Positions 17,962-26,528 of a DNA stretch of 42,507 bases are shown here, piece by piece. Every line of letters starts with the position of its first letter. The first letter of the stretch is position 1. Location: contig JBGANY010000015.1 of NCBI GenBank assembly GCA_044222005.1, positions 1 through 42,507 on the forward strand, given 5' to 3'. The translations under genes were made by a program, and so were the position numbers. Origin of the DNA: Methylotenera_A sp044222005. GTDB lineage: Bacteria > Pseudomonadota > Gammaproteobacteria > Burkholderiales > Methylophilaceae. The notes below the pieces were generated by a model, which had not been told where the DNA came from, ran no database searches, and was given only the letters and a program-made list of their open reading frames with translations.

Positions 17962-18327
17962 ATGGTAAAAGATATGAGCAAACTTGATGAAAGAGCACTT
18001 CAATATGTCGCTAAATATTTTAAAGCACTAGCCGAGCCAATGCGGCTTAAAGTGTTGAATGCACTACAAGATGGTGAAAAGAATGTTAACCAGTTAACGG
18101 AAATATCAGGCAGCACGCAAGCAAATGTCTCCAAGCATCTTTCGCTACTCGCACAGTATGGCCTGGTTAAGCGAGAATCCCGTGGAAACTGCGTGTACTA
18201 CAGCATTGCTGACCCCAGCGTATACGAACTTTGCGATCTGGTATGCGGTCAGATAAGCAATAAGATGGCTTTAGAAGCCGAGATTAGTAAAATATTTACA
18301 GCCACTCAACATGCTACCTCCCAATAA
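17962..18327 (+). CDS. ArsR/SmtB-family transcriptional regulator
   Basis: A 121-residue winged-helix repressor, divergent from the RND-SQR operon and its probable controller. The helix-turn-helix region is clear (LKVLNALQDGEKNVNQLTEI, SGSTQANVSKHLSLLAQYGL, VKRESRGNCVYYSI). Cysteines are at positions 77, 91 and 95, the last two as ELCDLVCGQI. No metal-binding CxC of the ArsR alpha-3 helix is seen. Two-cysteine members of this superfamily (SqrR, BigR, YgaV) respond to reactive sulfur species, which fits the SQR and rhodanese in the operon, but their cysteine spacing differs. The start is ATG 17962 with AGGA five bases upstream. ATG 17974 is an alternative. Confidence 0.88.
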   Translation: MVKDMSKLDERALQYVAKYFKALAEPMRLKVLNALQDGEKNVNQLTEISGSTQANVSKHLSLLAQYGLVKRESRGNCVYYSIADPSVYELCDLVCGQISNKMALEAEISKIFTATQHATSQ

Positions 18328-18368
18328 AAATAATGTGTTAAAAATGAGGGCGCCGGTTTTCTTCTCCA

Positions 18369-18384
18369 GCCTTATCGCTAAGGC
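18369..18384. other. Hairpin in the arsR-pagP spacer
   Basis: GCCTTA and TAAGGC form a 6-bp stem with loop TCGC, 18 bp before pagP. There is no T-run, so terminator function for the regulator gene is doubtful. It could lie in the pagP leader. Confidence 0.25.
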
Positions 18385-18402
18385 ATACTTGCCATAACCA
18401 CT

Positions 18403-18987
18403 ATGCCAAATCTTGTAACTTTTCGGGTTACAGCTATCAAGCCACACAAACTGCTGTTGGCATTGACGATGTCTGTAATCACAACAGCTGCATCTGCAGG
18501 AGACACCGCTAGCACTAGTATTTGGTCTCGCGCTCAAGAGTCATTATCCCAAACCTGGCAGTCAGAAAACTACGAGTTATACATTCCTGTAAACATATGG
18601 CACAACCGCAATTACTATAGCTCGGAAAAAATTGATGGGTTCAATGAACATCCTTGGGGGTTAGGTGTTGGCAAATACAGATTCGACGACGACGGTGACT
18701 GGAACGGTTTCTACGCAATGGCTTTTTCAGATTCGCATCGCAAATTAGAGCCTGTGGCTGGATTTGGGTTTCAAAAAATGTGGCACCCTACAGATCACTT
18801 TCGATTGGGGGTTGGATATACGCTTGGTTTGACCATACGTGAAGATTTCCACTACCTGCCCCTTCCCGTGATTGCTCCTCTTTTTTCGGTTGAATATAAG
18901 CAATTAGCAGTGCAATCCACTTATATTCCGGGTGGCGAGGGCAACGGCAATATCCTGTTTACCTGGTTGCGCTGGCAGCTGAGATAG
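18403..18987 (+). CDS. pagP: Lipid A palmitoyltransferase PagP
   Basis: Outer-membrane beta-barrel enzyme that moves a palmitate chain from phospholipid to lipid A, giving resistance to cationic peptides and membrane stress. The 194 residues have a signal peptide (to about ASA-GD, 31-33), and the barrel aligns well with E. coli PagP. The catalytic triad is kept: His67 (YIPVNIWHNR), Asp110 and Ser111 (AMAFSDSHRK). The motifs NEHPWGLGVG, HYLPLPVIAPL and STYIPGGEGNGNILFTWLRW also match. The start ATG lacks a good ribosome binding site. It follows arsR by 75 bp and faces the copper ATPase gene tail to tail, so it may be co-transcribed with the regulator. Confidence 0.93.
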   Translation: MPNLVTFRVTAIKPHKLLLALTMSVITTAASAGDTASTSIWSRAQESLSQTWQSENYELYIPVNIWHNRNYYSSEKIDGFNEHPWGLGVGKYRFDDDGDWNGFYAMAFSDSHRKLEPVAGFGFQKMWHPTDHFRLGVGYTLGLTIREDFHYLPLPVIAPLFSVEYKQLAVQSTYIPGGEGNGNILFTWLRWQLR

Positions 18988-19072
18988 CATTTCAAAGCCT
19001 GAAAAGCATCAACTTCAAGCGGTTTATTTGGCTTAATTGGTGCCTAACTGATTCCCTCCGTGAACCCTTTTC

Positions 19073-21409
19073 TCAGCCACCTGACCGCCTCAAACGCAAT
19101 GCATTGCTGATCACTGAAACAGAACTCAAGCTCATGGCAAGTGCCGCAATCATCGGTGAAAGCAGCCAGCCCGTAAGGGAATACAGCACGCCTGCAGCCA
19201 ACGGCACACCGAGTGAATTATAGACAAATGCGAAGGCAAGGTTTTGCTTCATATTGGCCACCGTATGCTCAGAGATCATTCTTGCATGGGCAATGCCACG
19301 TAAATCGCCTTTAACCAGCGTGACCTGTGCACTATTCATCGCCACATCTGTGCCTGTACCCATCGCCACGCCTACGTTTGCTTTGGCCAGTGCCGGGGCA
19401 TCGTTAATACCATCACCTGCCATTGCCACAATGCGGCCTTCACGTTGCAACTTATCGACCAGAGCCAGCTTGTCGGCAGGCTTGACCTCGCCATAAACTT
19501 CATCGATGCCAAGCTTAGCTGCGACCGCTTTTGCAGTCGTCAGCCCATCCCCTGTCGCCATAATCACCCGCATGCCGGATGATCTGAGCGTGTTTAAAGC
19601 CTCCATCGTGCTGGCTTTTATTGGATCTGACACTGCCAGCAAGCCGGCAAGTTGGCCATCCACTGCCAGCAGCATCACGCTTGCACCTTCTGCACGCAAC
19701 GTTTCAGCCTGAGGCTTTAAGTTTTCAACAGGTATATCTAATTGATGCATCAACGCGGTATTGCCAAGCGCTATGCGCTTGCCTGTCACACTGCCGCGCA
19801 CGCCAATACCCGTGCTCGATTCAAAATGTGCAACCTTATCAAGCGCAAGCCCGCGTTCATGTGCCGCCTGCACGATAGCATCAGCCAAAGGATGTTCGCT
19901 GCCCTGATCAAGGCTCGCAGCAAGGCGCAACACCTCATCTTCAGTAAACCCTGTGTTGGCTATGATACGATCAAATCGCGGTTTACCTTCTGTCAGCGTG
20001 CCCGTCTTATCGACAATGAGCGTATCCACCTTGCAGAAGTTTTCAATCGCCGCTGCATCGCGAAATAGCACGCCTTGTGTAGCAGCTTTGCCAGTAGCCA
20101 CCATAATCGACATTGGCGTAGCCAACCCCAGCGCGCATGGACAGGCAATGATGAGCACGGTCACTGCATTGATGAGCCCGTAGACCCAGCTTGGCTGTGG
20201 CCCAAACAATCCCCAGGCGAAAAAAGTCAGCAGCGCTATACAGACAACAGTCACCACAAAATAGCCGGCCACCCGGTCGGCCATGCGCTGCATCGGCGCC
20301 CTGGAGCGCTGCGCCTGCACTACCATTTGTACAATGCCGGCCAGCACAGTCTGCGAGCCAACCTTTTCCGTACGCATCACCAATGCGCCGGTGGTATTAA
20401 GCGTGGCTCCAAATAACTTATCGCCGATGCGCTTGGTCACAGGCACCGGTTCGCCAGTCAGCATGGATTCGTCCACCGCACTTCCACCTTCGACCACGAC
20501 ACCATCAACAGGTACTTTTTCACCCGGACGCACACGCAGCTTGTCACCAACATGCACGTGGGCAAGCGGGACATCCTCTTCGACGCCATCAGCATCGATG
20601 CGCCGCGCCATTTTTGGTGCCAGGCCAAGTAAAGACTTAATCGCTGCTGAGGTTTGTGAACGTGCCTTAAGCTCAAGAATCTGGCCAAGCAGGGTCAGCG
20701 AAATAATCACCGCTGCTGCCTCAAAGTAAACCGATACGCGCCCCATGGACATAAATGACGCAGGAAACACGCCGGGCACTACCGTGGCTACTACACTATA
20801 AACAAAAGCTGCGAAAGTGCCCAAGCCAATCAGTGTCCACATATTCGGGCTGCGATTGATTATTGACTGCACCCCTCGCTGAAAAAAAGGCATGCCTGCC
20901 CATAGCACTATAGGTAATGTGAGCACAAGCTCGATCCAGCTCTGCGTAGCCATGCTGAACCACTGCAAACGGTGACCTGCCATCGCAAGAACAGTGACGA
21001 CGATGGTCAGTGGCAGCGTCCAGATAAACCTTTGTCTGAAATCCAGCAGCTCAGGATCTTCGCCCTCCTCCAGAGCTGGCATCTCAGGCTCCAGTGCCAT
21101 GCCGCATTTTGGGCATGCTCCGGCATGGTCCTGACGCACTTCCGGATGCATCGGGCAAGTATATACTGTTCTAGTGTTATTAATATTAGCTGGCCCTGGG
21201 GTTGTTATCAGCTTTTTGATTTCAGCCGTGTCGTGGTCATGGTGATGGCTAAGGGATGCTTCGGTACTACCATCATACTTGGCTGGATTGGCTTCGAATG
21301 CACGCTGGCAATGTTTCGAGCAAAAGAAGTATCTTCTGCCTGCATAAACTGTGCTGGCAATGGCTGACTGCTCATCTACCGTCATTCCGCATACTGGATC
21401 AATAGCCAT
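19073..21409 (-). CDS. P1B-type copper-translocating ATPase with YHS and metal-binding N-terminus
   Basis: Inner-membrane heavy-metal export pump, 778 residues. The N-terminus has a YHS domain (DPVCGMTVDEQ...FFCSKHCQRAFEANPAKY, about 4-45) and a heavy-metal-binding domain (YTCPMHPEV...CPKCGMALEP, about 83-108). A His-rich stretch (SHHHDHD) lies between. The catalytic core is complete: TGEPVPV, the metal site CPCALG in TM6, phosphorylation site DKTGTLTEG, HP locus (SEHPLADAI), GDGINDAP, and MSLSSVSVISNALRL in the last helix, which marks Cu(+) or Ag(+) specificity. Close relatives are often called CopA, CopF or SilP. It is on the same strand as, and 71 bp after, glucan phosphorylase. Confidence 0.92.
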   Translation of the reverse strand: MAIDPVCGMTVDEQSAIASTVYAGRRYFFCSKHCQRAFEANPAKYDGSTEASLSHHHDHDTAEIKKLITTPGPANINNTRTVYTCPMHPEVRQDHAGACPKCGMALEPEMPALEEGEDPELLDFRQRFIWTLPLTIVVTVLAMAGHRLQWFSMATQSWIELVLTLPIVLWAGMPFFQRGVQSIINRSPNMWTLIGLGTFAAFVYSVVATVVPGVFPASFMSMGRVSVYFEAAAVIISLTLLGQILELKARSQTSAAIKSLLGLAPKMARRIDADGVEEDVPLAHVHVGDKLRVRPGEKVPVDGVVVEGGSAVDESMLTGEPVPVTKRIGDKLFGATLNTTGALVMRTEKVGSQTVLAGIVQMVVQAQRSRAPMQRMADRVAGYFVVTVVCIALLTFFAWGLFGPQPSWVYGLINAVTVLIIACPCALGLATPMSIMVATGKAATQGVLFRDAAAIENFCKVDTLIVDKTGTLTEGKPRFDRIIANTGFTEDEVLRLAASLDQGSEHPLADAIVQAAHERGLALDKVAHFESSTGIGVRGSVTGKRIALGNTALMHQLDIPVENLKPQAETLRAEGASVMLLAVDGQLAGLLAVSDPIKASTMEALNTLRSSGMRVIMATGDGLTTAKAVAAKLGIDEVYGEVKPADKLALVDKLQREGRIVAMAGDGINDAPALAKANVGVAMGTGTDVAMNSAQVTLVKGDLRGIAHARMISEHTVANMKQNLAFAFVYNSLGVPLAAGVLYSLTGWLLSPMIAALAMSLSSVSVISNALRLRRSGG

Positions 21410-21480
21410 AATTTTTCCCTCAGTTATAGCGATTTTACTCTTAATCCATCAACACCATTACGAATTGACAAGTTCCCTTC

Positions 21481-23175
21481 TCATCGGATGTATGCTTCCG
21501 TCGCGTAGCGGCGCATCATGCGATGGCTGTTAAAGTAGGAAGCATTCTTGCTGATAGCGCCTTTCATTACTTTGATCCAGTTGCTCCGATCATTGCTGTA
21601 ATAGAGAGGAAGCACGACTTGCTCAAGTTTATCGTATAATTCATGCCCGTTATTATCGGCTATTCCTGCCATTTCGCCGATCGACCAACCGGTAACGCCC
21701 TCGATGCACCCTTCGATCCACCAGCCATCAAGAACAGAGAGGCTGGGCACGCCATTGAGCGCGGCTTTCATGCCACTGGTGCCAGAAGCTTCGAGTGGCG
21801 GCAACGGGGTATTGAGCCACACATCCGCTCCCGCCGTCAGCAACTGCGCCAGATCAATGTTGTAGTCAGGAAGATAGGTGACTGAAATCGCCCCAGCCAA
21901 ATCGCGGGCATGCGCATGTAACTGCTCAATCAGACGTTTGCCGTTTTCATCTTGTGGATGCGCCTTACCGGCCAGTACGATCTGAAACGGGTAATGGCGA
22001 GCGATTGCCTTCAGTCTTTCAATGTCGGAAAACAGCAGATCCGGACGTTTATAGGCAGTCATACGTCGCGCGAAGCCGATAATCGGCAGCTTTGGATCCA
22101 GCGAGACTCCAGTGAGAATCTGCACTTTCTCGATGAGATGCTGTTTCGCCTGAACATGCGATTCCCAGATCGCCGTATCAGGAATGCAACAATCGGCACG
22201 CATCAGCAACTGAGGTTCATGGCACCAGCCGGGAATGTAATGGTTGTATAACTGGCGGAAGCTTTCTGACGCCCAGGTGTACGGGTGCACGCCATTGGTG
22301 ATGGCATGTACACGATAACCGGGAAACATGGCATTTGACACCTCTGCATGTTTTTTGGCGACGCCATTGACATATTCACTCAAGTTCAGCGCCAACCGCG
22401 TCATGTTCAGATTGTCTTCACCAGCCAGGTGCTTGATGCCATCAATGTCGACGCCGTTGTCGAGCACCCTCTTCACCAAGTCATAGGCAAAGCGGTCATG
22501 ACCTGCTTCGATCGGGGTATGAGTGGTAAAACTGCACAGGTCACGTACTCTGGGGATGTCATAAAGAGACTCACCCGGCCTGACATCCTCGGTTGGATAG
22601 GTATAGCGGTGTAGCAACTCCAGCCCAAGCAGAGCGGAGTGTCCCTCATTCATGTGATAATGACGGACTGTAAAACCGAGGGCTTGCAACATTCGAACGC
22701 CGCCTATGCCGAGCACAATCTCCTGCTTGAGCCGGTAGGCAGCATCACCGCCGTACAAGTAATGCGTGATCTCACGATCCTCAGGAAGATTCTCGTTCAG
22801 GCTGGTATCCAGCAACAGCACTGGCTGGCGCCCGCCCATGTGACCCTCGACCACATACAGCCAGGCGCCTATCCATACAGTGCGTCCTTCAATTGACACC
22901 GCAATTTTGGCATCGAGCGCACGTGCCCAGCGCTCCGGCTCCCAGAAGACTGCCTGCTCGACCTGCCGGCCATGGGCATCAATCTGCTGCTGAAAATAGC
23001 CGGCACGGCTCACCAGGCTTACAGCCACAATGGGTATCATGAGATCAACCGCAGACCGTATCGTGTCTCCGGCAAGCACACCCAGACCACCAGCATAAGT
23101 CTGGATTTCGTTGCGTAGCGCAATTTCCATGGAAAAGTATGCAACGCGCGGTTCATGGATGAATTCGTCTAGCAT
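21481..23175 (-). CDS. glgP: Short-type alpha-glucan (glycogen) phosphorylase
   Basis: Releases glucose-1-phosphate from glycogen or maltodextrin by phosphorolysis. The 564 residues match the short GT35 class, not the E. coli GlgP length of about 800. The N-terminal AYFSMEIAL...YAGGLGVLAGD motif, GFARRMTAYKRPDLLF and the PLP-lysine region PPLEASGTSGMKAALNG are intact. The protein lacks the N-terminal regulatory extension of long phosphorylases. Its gene follows the decayed cbpM after 98 bp and precedes the copper ATPase. In an oxygen-limited cell it would feed sugar phosphate to the phosphoketolase encoded at 34618-36954, an inference from gene content. Confidence 0.92.
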   Translation of the reverse strand: MLDEFIHEPRVAYFSMEIALRNEIQTYAGGLGVLAGDTIRSAVDLMIPIVAVSLVSRAGYFQQQIDAHGRQVEQAVFWEPERWARALDAKIAVSIEGRTVWIGAWLYVVEGHMGGRQPVLLLDTSLNENLPEDREITHYLYGGDAAYRLKQEIVLGIGGVRMLQALGFTVRHYHMNEGHSALLGLELLHRYTYPTEDVRPGESLYDIPRVRDLCSFTTHTPIEAGHDRFAYDLVKRVLDNGVDIDGIKHLAGEDNLNMTRLALNLSEYVNGVAKKHAEVSNAMFPGYRVHAITNGVHPYTWASESFRQLYNHYIPGWCHEPQLLMRADCCIPDTAIWESHVQAKQHLIEKVQILTGVSLDPKLPIIGFARRMTAYKRPDLLFSDIERLKAIARHYPFQIVLAGKAHPQDENGKRLIEQLHAHARDLAGAISVTYLPDYNIDLAQLLTAGADVWLNTPLPPLEASGTSGMKAALNGVPSLSVLDGWWIEGCIEGVTGWSIGEMAGIADNNGHELYDKLEQVVLPLYYSNDRSNWIKVMKGAISKNASYFNSHRMMRRYATEAYIR

Positions 23176-23273
23176 GATTATTTTCTATGTGAGATGGTGG
23201 ATAAATCAGGTCATCAAATTAAGGTTTTGTTGACGCTATTCTTCGCGCTCTGTTGGTGATAAATCATCAAGCA

Positions 23274-23610
23274 CTACTTTTCATTATTCTCAACCATATG
23301 ATTTAGCACATGCAATTTAGACTCTAGCGTTCGGATACGTTCCAGAAAACCAGCATTAAACCTAATGCGTTTGGCTCTAACTCGAAATCACGTTTGAGCC
23401 GCGAAAGTGTGCGAATTGAAACGATACATTGGCTACAGAATTGCCTGTCTTCAGGGGATCTTTTTTCTGTCGGGCTGTGGGAGCAAGTGCGTCACTATCC
23501 GCCAATAGCTGCAGTTATTCCAAGGAGAACCCTGACAGTGCTGCAAGTCCTTCCAAAGAAACTTCATGCTACTCATCAAGCCATATTAATTCAGAATCCT
23601 CTATGTTCAT
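23274..23610 (-). pseudogene. cbpM: Decayed chaperone modulator cbpM (MerR-like)
   Basis: The minus strand reads MNIEDSELIWLDE, a TAG, then HEVSLEGLAALSGFSLE, a TAA, and LQLLADSDALAPTARQKK. A frameshift near 23450 leads to PEDRQFCSQCIVSIRTLSRL and KRDFELEPNALGLMLVF. A second frameshift near 23342 leads to LERIRTLESKLHVLNHMVEN ending at TAG 23276-23274. Joined, these follow the whole length of CbpM, the small MerR-like inhibitor of the DnaJ-type co-chaperone CbpA (start, LAALSGFSLEELxxLADSDAL, ELEPNALGLML and the coiled end). Two in-frame stops and two frameshifts mean it cannot be made. No cbpA is present in the window. This fills most of the 466-bp gap between glgP and usp. Confidence 0.75.
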
Positions 23611-23641
23611 GGTGTTTCTCTATCACTGACAGATGCAAAGA

Positions 23642-24472
23642 TCAGTGAGATAACAGCGAACAAAAATCTGCCCGCTGCAGCAGGTTGTTAGTCACGCCAC
23701 CCAGTACCCATTCGCGTAGGCGACTATGTCCATAGGCACCAGCAATCACAATATCGATATCTCGTTTTTTAGCGATGGACATTAATTGCGTCGCATCATC
23801 ATCTTTCGAAGGAGTAACTAGATATTCGGCTGAAACGCCATGCCGCTGAAGCCAGTCGATCACTTCTTTAAGGCGTTTCGTCACAGCCACTATCTCTTTC
23901 TCATCCGCAATCGCGACAACAGTCACATGCTCGGCCTGTTTTAATAGTGGCAAGGCATCCGCAATCGCCCGTCTGGCCTCACGCGTATCTTTCCATCCCA
24001 CCAGCATCCGCTCCAGTTTCATTTTTTTTGCCGCGACCGGCACAACCAGGACGGGCCGTCCAGATTGCAGGATAAGCTCTCCGGCATTTACGCCAATGGG
24101 GCCTTCATAAAAATCGCTTGGTGCAATTTCCGTAATGATGATATCCGCACTGCAGGCCTCCCCCGCTATGCATGCGGATAAGGAGCCCATGGTCACCGTT
24201 GAACGCCACTCGATGGCTTTAGGATAATCCTTGAATGCCTTTCGAAACGCGGTTTCAGCATCGGCTATTTCTTTAGTGACCTTTTCATGTTCCTGATTAA
24301 GGAAGTCCAGAAGCGCATACCCCTGCCCATATATTGCCTGCGTTGGCTGGCCAGCTGCAATGCCAATCACATCTGCATGAAAGCGTTCTGCAAGCTCAGT
24401 GGCAATTTGTAAAGAAGCTGCATTTGAACGCCCAAGCTGTAAATGCACCATCAATGTCTGGTAAGTCATCAT
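23642..24472 (-). CDS. Tandem universal stress protein (UspA family)
   Basis: A cytoplasmic stress protein of 276 residues with two Usp folds: about 1-150 (TLMVHLQLGRSNAASLQIA ... GELILQSGRPVLVVPV) and 155-276 (MLVGWKDTREARRAIADALP ... AGAYGHSRLREWVLGGVTNN). The second half carries the glycine-rich GAYGHSR-x8-G stretch usual for ATP-binding Usps. Usps of this type accumulate in stasis and oxygen limitation in proteobacteria. It starts immediately after the stop of the preceding gene (TAG-ATG-ATG), so translation is coupled. A second start codon follows at once. It is the last intact gene of a co-directional run beginning at yqjD. Confidence 0.88.
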   Translation of the reverse strand: MMTYQTLMVHLQLGRSNAASLQIATELAERFHADVIGIAAGQPTQAIYGQGYALLDFLNQEHEKVTKEIADAETAFRKAFKDYPKAIEWRSTVTMGSLSACIAGEACSADIIITEIAPSDFYEGPIGVNAGELILQSGRPVLVVPVAAKKMKLERMLVGWKDTREARRAIADALPLLKQAEHVTVVAIADEKEIVAVTKRLKEVIDWLQRHGVSAEYLVTPSKDDDATQLMSIAKKRDIDIVIAGAYGHSRLREWVLGGVTNNLLQRADFCSLLSH

Positions 24473-24934
24473 CTAATCCTTTTTCTTTTTATCCTTACGA
24501 TCGTCATGTCTACGCTCCTCCCTACGCTCATCATAGCGATCATCTCTTCGGTCGCGACGATCGTCCCAGCGCTCGTCATAGCGATCACGGTGATATTCGC
24601 GATAGATCGGAACATATTCATGATGGTACCAGCTATCCCGCACAAAGTAGACCCGCTCGTCACAAGCATGATATCTATAACAATGTTTACGCCAATTTTT
24701 TGCATGACCAGGGGGTACGCGCATATAGATCGGTTCGCGCTCTACATATACACGCTCGACTATTCTTGGATAACGATAGATAACCACTGGCGGGGGGTAA
24801 GGATAATCGCCAATATCGATCCGGCCATAAAAGCCCGGCTGGCCAATAGTCACCGAAACCCCAACATCGGCGGCTAATGCCGGGGTGGTAAAAGCAGTAA
24901 CAGACAGCGCTACCAGAATCAGAAGCCTTTTCAT
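24473..24934 (-). CDS. Secreted Arg/Asp-rich protein of unknown function
   Basis: A 153-residue protein with a clean signal peptide (LLILVALSVTAFTTPALA-AD). The mature part begins with a Pro/Tyr/Val-rich region (YPYPPPVVIYRYPRIVERVY), followed by a segment with two cysteines (KHCYRYHACDERV). A highly charged repetitive tail of Arg, Asp and Glu (DRRDRRDDRYDERREERR) ends in lysines. Similar small YPPP-type periplasmic proteins are common in betaproteobacteria and have no known role. The charged tail may bind polyanions or be disordered. It abuts the Usp gene with no spacer. Confidence 0.7.
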   Translation of the reverse strand: MKRLLILVALSVTAFTTPALAADVGVSVTIGQPGFYGRIDIGDYPYPPPVVIYRYPRIVERVYVEREPIYMRVPPGHAKNWRKHCYRYHACDERVYFVRDSWYHHEYVPIYREYHRDRYDERWDDRRDRRDDRYDERREERRHDDRKDKKKKD

Positions 24935-24978
24935 ATTAAATCCCCATTTGTGGATATTGATTACCCATTATTGTAGTT

Positions 24979-25617
24979 TTATTTTTTTCTCGCCTTGCTG
25001 CTCTGCAATATATCAATCACTTCATCATCATTCACTTGCGGAAAGTATTGATAAAACTGCCCGACAGCCTGAAAATTATCAGGCGTTGCAAGACAGACCA
25101 CTTCATCTGCAAGGCCGGCTATTTTTTTCAAGGTGTCCGGTGGCGCCACCGGCACTGCGCAAATGAGCTTGGCCGGGTTTTTGTTGCGCAGGGCGTGCAG
25201 GGCGCAAATCATGGTAGATCCGGTCGCAAGGCCGTCATCAATGACAATCACAATGCGCCCGGCTGGCTTGATCGAGGGATGCGCCGGTGTATATAATGCG
25301 CGGCGCTTATAGATAGTATCCAGCTGCGTCTGTCTTTCTGCCTCGATATATTCGCTGTCTGCACCTACAGATTCGGCATGATCGGCAACGTAGGTCCAGC
25401 CGCTTTCATCTATCGAGCCAATGGCAAGTTCCCCATATAAGGGCGCCCGCAGTTTGCGAACCAGCACAACGTCGTAATCACCACCCAGTTTTTCGGCAAT
25501 GATTTTTGCCATAAAGACGGATCCCCGAGGAATAGCGAGAATCAATGGGTTCTTGTCGCGGTAGTCTTTGAGCTTTTCCGCTAGCTTTAATGCAGCCTCT
25601 TCACGATCATAAAACAT
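24979..25617 (-). CDS. Phosphoribosyltransferase-family protein
   Basis: A 212-residue type I phosphoribosyltransferase fold, with the PRPP-binding loop IVIVIDDGLATGSTMICAL (about residues 122-140) and the N-terminal LILAIPRGSVFMAKIIAEKL. This is the predicted-PRTase group often encoded beside usp and dienelactone-hydrolase genes, and a relative lies in the mycobacterial DosR regulon (Rv0571c). The base substrate is unknown. It lies 14 bp downstream of the pyrR-like gene, so the two are in one operon. Confidence 0.88.
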   Translation of the reverse strand: MFYDREEAALKLAEKLKDYRDKNPLILAIPRGSVFMAKIIAEKLGGDYDVVLVRKLRAPLYGELAIGSIDESGWTYVADHAESVGADSEYIEAERQTQLDTIYKRRALYTPAHPSIKPAGRIVIVIDDGLATGSTMICALHALRNKNPAKLICAVPVAPPDTLKKIAGLADEVVCLATPDNFQAVGQFYQYFPQVNDDEVIDILQSSKARKK

Positions 25618-25631
25618 GATTAGACCTCGCT

Positions 25632-26198
25632 TTAATTGATATTAGGTTTAAGCAGATCAATTTTAAATTCCGTCTCATAAGGCGGCACATTACATTCGAT
25701 GATGTCAGGTGGCGCCACATCAAGCCGGACACCCGAGATATCAACCCTGACCGGCAGCTTGTTTGCGCCGCGATCCACCAATACAGCAGTGCGGATTTCG
25801 GCAGCCTGCTTTCTCGCCAGATATTCCACCGCGCGCAGCATGGAATGGCCGTGAAACATGACATCATCCACTACCAATATCGTCGTGTCTCTGAGGTCAA
25901 GCGAGGCCTGCATAGGGCTTTCAGTGAGTTTTGTTTCGGGGTGCAGCAGCGTTAAATCATCCGCATAGCGTTTAATCTGCAAATTCATCAGGGAAATGTT
26001 TGCCAAATCAAACTGGCTCATCAGTTTTTTATGCAGCATCTCAGCCAGCGGAGCACCGCGACGCAGTATACCCACAATCATGATGCGCTCTTTTGCTGTC
26101 AGAAAACCGGCGGCCTGCCACGCCATGTTGTCGAGTACGGCATCGAGTTGCACTGTTTGATAAAGACAGGTTCTTTCTCCTGATGGTGCAAAATCCAA
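25632..26198 (-). CDS. pyrR: PyrR-like phosphoribosyltransferase
   Basis: A 188-residue protein of the PyrR type: N-terminal LDNMAWQAAGF, GILRRGAPLAEML, and the PRPP loop TILVVDDVMFHGHSMLRAVE, followed by ILVD-type VLVDRGANKLPVRVDISG. PyrR is a uracil phosphoribosyltransferase and, in Gram-positives, an attenuation regulator of pyrimidine genes. In betaproteobacteria a copy usually sits beside pyrB and pyrC. Here it is instead paired with a second PRTase and with yqjDEK, so it may be a paralogue with a stress role. The loop has HGHS where PyrR usually has TGRT, a departure in the PRPP site. Confidence 0.75.
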   Translation of the reverse strand: MDFAPSGERTCLYQTVQLDAVLDNMAWQAAGFLTAKERIMIVGILRRGAPLAEMLHKKLMSQFDLANISLMNLQIKRYADDLTLLHPETKLTESPMQASLDLRDTTILVVDDVMFHGHSMLRAVEYLARKQAAEIRTAVLVDRGANKLPVRVDISGVRLDVAPPDIIECNVPPYETEFKIDLLKPNIN

Positions 26199-26213
26199 TT
26201 TTCGACTCCTGGC

Positions 26214-26501
26214 CTATAAAAACTTATTTTGCAGTTTACGTACCATCTGCCACGCAAACAAACCTCGGCCAAACCACTTCCCGATGCGGCTGGGCCGCAA
26301 TACTTTCATTAAAACTGCACCACTGCCAGCCATTAACAGCGGATGCGCCTTGATATACCTTATTGCAGCAAGCCCCTTATCTGCTATTGCTAATGGTGCG
26401 CGCAATGTATCAACGGTCTGTGCCAACTGCATACGTTGCGCTTCAGCCTCGGAAATCAGGCGTTCACGCCGTTGTGCCAGCTTTAAGAGTTTTTTGTTCA
26501 T
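26214..26501 (-). CDS. yqjK: YqjK-like protein
   Basis: A 95-residue basic protein of the YqjK family. It has an N-terminal charged helix (LAQRRERLISEAEAQRMQLAQ), a conserved middle (IRYIKAHPLLMAGSGAVLMKVLRP) and a basic end (FAWQMVRKLQNKFL). It has one weakly hydrophobic segment and is probably membrane-associated. In E. coli yqjK follows yqjD and yqjE in an RpoS-dependent operon, and the same order is seen here with 27 bp to yqjE. Molecular function is not known. Confidence 0.8.
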   Translation of the reverse strand: MNKKLLKLAQRRERLISEAEAQRMQLAQTVDTLRAPLAIADKGLAAIRYIKAHPLLMAGSGAVLMKVLRPSRIGKWFGRGLFAWQMVRKLQNKFL

Positions 26502-26528
26502 GTTCTGTTTTTTTCTGCAGGAATCATC

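Noticed and set aside
18271..18537. Minus-strand 88-codon ORF across the arsR-pagP junction
   Set aside because: It overlaps the ends of two well-supported genes in antisense and has no family resemblance.
24443..24877. Plus-strand 144-codon hydrophobic ORF opposite the secreted Arg/Asp-rich protein
   Set aside because: The antisense of an Arg/Asp repeat reads as Ile/Val/Ser-rich text and mimics a membrane protein. The minus-strand gene has a signal peptide and fits the operon.
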